Source: Janthinobacterium lividum (GTDB taxonomy: Bacteria; Pseudomonadota; Gammaproteobacteria; Steroidobacterales; Steroidobacteraceae). From it: a stretch of DNA of 7,402 nt. Shown here one piece after another: positions 5,926 to 7,402 of this stretch. Each line of letters starts with the position of its first letter. Position 1 is the first letter of the stretch. The stretch spans positions 1-7,402 of the forward strand of contig CALPVO020000102.1 in the NCBI GenBank assembly GCA_943327025.2. Direction: 5' to 3'. Below the pieces are notes generated by a model, which was not told the origin of the DNA, made no database searches, and saw only the letters and a program-made list of their open reading frames with translations. Made by a program: the position numbers and the translations under genes.

Positions 5926-6780
5926 GTGGAAATACTGCGTACCGTCGCGGAGCTGCGTGTCGCGCTCGCCCTGAACCCCATTCGCGCCTTCGTGCCGACG
6001 ATGGGCAACTTGCATGAGGGTCATCTCGACCTCGTGCGACAAGCGCGCGCCAGAGTTCCAGCCGGCCAAGGCTTGGTCATTGCCAGCATCTTCGTGAACC
6101 GCCTGCAGTTCGGCCCGAAAGAAGACTTTGACACCTATCCGCGCACCTTCGAGCGCGACTGCGAAGCCTTGGAACTGGCCGGCTGCGATGCGGTGTTTGC
6201 ACCAGAAGAGCGCGAGCTGTATCCGGAACCGCAAGCGTTCACGGTGCAGCCGCCCGCGGCAATCGCGAACATTCTCGAAGGCGAGCATCGCCCGGGGTTC
6301 TTCACGGGCGTAGCTACCGTAGTGCACAAGCTGTTCAACGTGGTGCAGCCGCAGGTGGCTTTGTTCGGCAAGAAGGACTACCAGCAGTTGCTGGTCATCC
6401 GCCACATGGTGCGACAGATGGCTCTGCCCATCGAGATTGTCGGTGTCGAGACGCGCCGCGCGGCAGATGGTTTGGCGCTGAGCTCCCGCAACGGCTATCT
6501 GCGGCCGGAAGATCGACAGGAGGCCGGCGCGCTCTCGGCGGCTTTGCGCCAACTGGCACAAGACACGCGGCGTGCTATCGATGCTGGCGACTTCAACGCG
6601 CTGCCCACCATGGAAGCCGCTGCCATGGCGGTGCTGCGCGATCGTGGCTGGCGCCCGGATTACCTGACAGTGCGTCGTCGTGCGGACTTGCTGCCACCCA
6701 CTAGCCGCGATGAAGCGCTGGTGGTGTTGGGGGCTGCGAAGTTGGGTACGACCCGCTTGATCGACAATTTCGAGTTCTAA
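5926..6780 (+). CDS. panC: Pantoate--beta-alanine ligase (pantothenate synthetase)
   Basis: PanC joins pantoate and beta-alanine with ATP, through a pantoyl-adenylate, to make pantothenate in the cytoplasm. The product is 284 residues, matching the roughly 283 of E. coli PanC. It shows the nucleotidyltransferase signature PTMGNLHEGH (24-33, with H30 and H33), the pantoate-site stretch SIFVNRLQF (54-62), FGKKDYQQ (147-154) and the KMSKS-like SSRNGYL (186-192). Arg59 stands where many PanC proteins have Pro (FVNPxQF). The start is GTG at 5926, which gives the expected opening EILRTVAELR; only a weak GGA lies upstream, so translation may depend on the panB ribosomes ending 15 bases earlier. PanE and PanD, needed for the rest of the pathway, are not in this window. 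Confidence 0.97.
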   Translation: MEILRTVAELRVALALNPIRAFVPTMGNLHEGHLDLVRQARARVPAGQGLVIASIFVNRLQFGPKEDFDTYPRTFERDCEALELAGCDAVFAPEERELYPEPQAFTVQPPAAIANILEGEHRPGFFTGVATVVHKLFNVVQPQVALFGKKDYQQLLVIRHMVRQMALPIEIVGVETRRAADGLALSSRNGYLRPEDRQEAGALSAALRQLAQDTRRAIDAGDFNALPTMEAAAMAVLRDRGWRPDYLTVRRRADLLPPTSRDEALVVLGAAKLGTTRLIDNFEF

Positions 6781-6785
6781 GCCGT

Positions 6786-7402
6786 ATGGCAAAGCGTCCT
6801 TCTGCTGGTGCTTTGGTAGCTTCCACGCTCGCTGGCGCGGTAGGGGCAGGAGCCGGCTACTTCGCCGCGAGTGGATTCAATGACCAGCCAGCTATCGCAT
6901 ATTGGCTGAACCATTCTTTGGGAAACTTGACCGGCTGGGACTCGCTTGTCTTTCCCGTGCTGTTCCTGCTGGTGATTGCCATCCATGAACTGGGTCACCT
7001 CCTTGGCGGCCTCTCGCAGGGCATGCGCTTCCTGCTGCTCATCTTCGGGCCGTTCCAATGGAACGCTACCAAGGACGGCGTCCGTTTCCGTTGGGTGACG
7101 AACCTGGGCCTGATGGGCGGCGTTGCTGCCACGCTACCGGTGCGCATGGACAACCTGCGCCAACAACTGGTTCCGATGATTGCTGGCGGCCCACTGGCCA
7201 GCTTGGGGTTGAGCATGCTGGCGGCTGTGCTGTCCTTCAGCGCGACTGGGCGCCTCGCCGGTTATGCCGCCGTCGTCGCGCTGTTGTCGCTGGCCATCTT
7301 CCTCGTTACTGCCATCCCGTTCCGCGCTGGCGGGTTCATGAGTGATGGCATGCAATGGCTGGAGGTGCGCCGCGGCGGCCCGTCGGTGATTGAGCGCGCC
7401 GA
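6786..7402 (+). CDS. M50 / site-2-protease-like membrane zinc metalloprotease, C-terminus cut by window edge
   Basis: The frame opens with ATG at 6786, 5 bases after the panC stop, and is still open at the window end (205 residues seen). Hydrophobic segments lie at about 7-28, 53-78, 127-150 and 158-178. The second carries IHELGHLLGG, so H67, E68 and H71 form the HExxH zinc site inside the membrane. AGGPLASLG (133-141) matches the GPxxN/S segment of this class, and AGGFMSDG (181-188) offers D187 as the likely third zinc ligand. Such enzymes cut proteins within the membrane, often to release a regulator. The usual NPxPxxDGG form of the third-ligand motif is not present, so this is a divergent branch. 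No clear ribosome binding site is seen, and coupling to panC is likely. The substrate is unknown. Confidence 0.8.
   Translation, partial: MAKRPSAGALVASTLAGAVGAGAGYFAASGFNDQPAIAYWLNHSLGNLTGWDSLVFPVLFLLVIAIHELGHLLGGLSQGMRFLLLIFGPFQWNATKDGVRFRWVTNLGLMGGVAATLPVRMDNLRQQLVPMIAGGPLASLGLSMLAAVLSFSATGRLAGYAAVVALLSLAIFLVTAIPFRAGGFMSDGMQWLEVRRGGPSVIERA

Noticed and set aside
5695..6792. 365-codon minus-strand frame across panC
   Set aside because: Antisense to panC and the end of panB, with no domain of its own.
1..7402. CRISPR arrays, tRNA genes, insertion sequences or phage genes
   Set aside because: No direct-repeat series, cloverleaf, transposase or integrase motifs, or terminal repeats were seen on either strand.

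Overview
The window comes from a GC-rich bacterium, most likely a Gram-negative proteobacterium of the gamma or beta branch. The basis is the base composition, a YafY-type WYL regulator, a panB-panC pair, and a PanC with the FVNRLQF variant of its pantoate-site segment, which I recall from beta- and gammaproteobacteria but could not check. No tRNA, rRNA, CRISPR array, insertion sequence or phage gene is visible. The layout is three transcription blocks.

Block 1 (1-966, plus strand) is a WYL-domain transcriptional regulator that runs off the left edge and lacks only its first few residues. It converges on block 2. The 140-base gap between them holds a 13-base perfect palindrome (1021-1033) and a 58-base multi-segment stem-loop (1038-1095) that probably terminates transcription, perhaps from both sides.

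Block 2 (4808 down to 1107, minus strand) reads as an operon: a CaiC-like acyl-CoA ligase, then a class V PLP enzyme of the cysteine desulfurase-like type that overlaps it by 4 bases (ATGA), then after 61 bases a lipoprotein substrate-binding protein. The binding protein is the oddest gene here. Its two sequence halves are in swapped order relative to normal amino-acid-binding proteins (a circular permutation), yet its predicted amino-acid-binding Arg and Asp are kept. No permease or ATPase lies in the operon. The PLP enzyme lacks the Cys of true desulfurases. Together the genes suggest capture and catabolism of an amino acid or amino-acid-like compound, by PLP chemistry and CoA activation; this is inference.

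Block 3 (5011 to the right edge, plus strand, divergent from block 2) is panB, panC and an M50/site-2-protease-like membrane metalloprotease cut by the window edge. PanB and PanC make ketopantoate and pantothenate for CoA synthesis. The protease starts 5 bases after panC and so probably shares its transcript. The 202-base divergent region between blocks 2 and 3 holds a perfect 9-bp hairpin on the ligase side and two GC-rich hairpins, with a possible alternative pairing, just ahead of the panB ribosome binding site.
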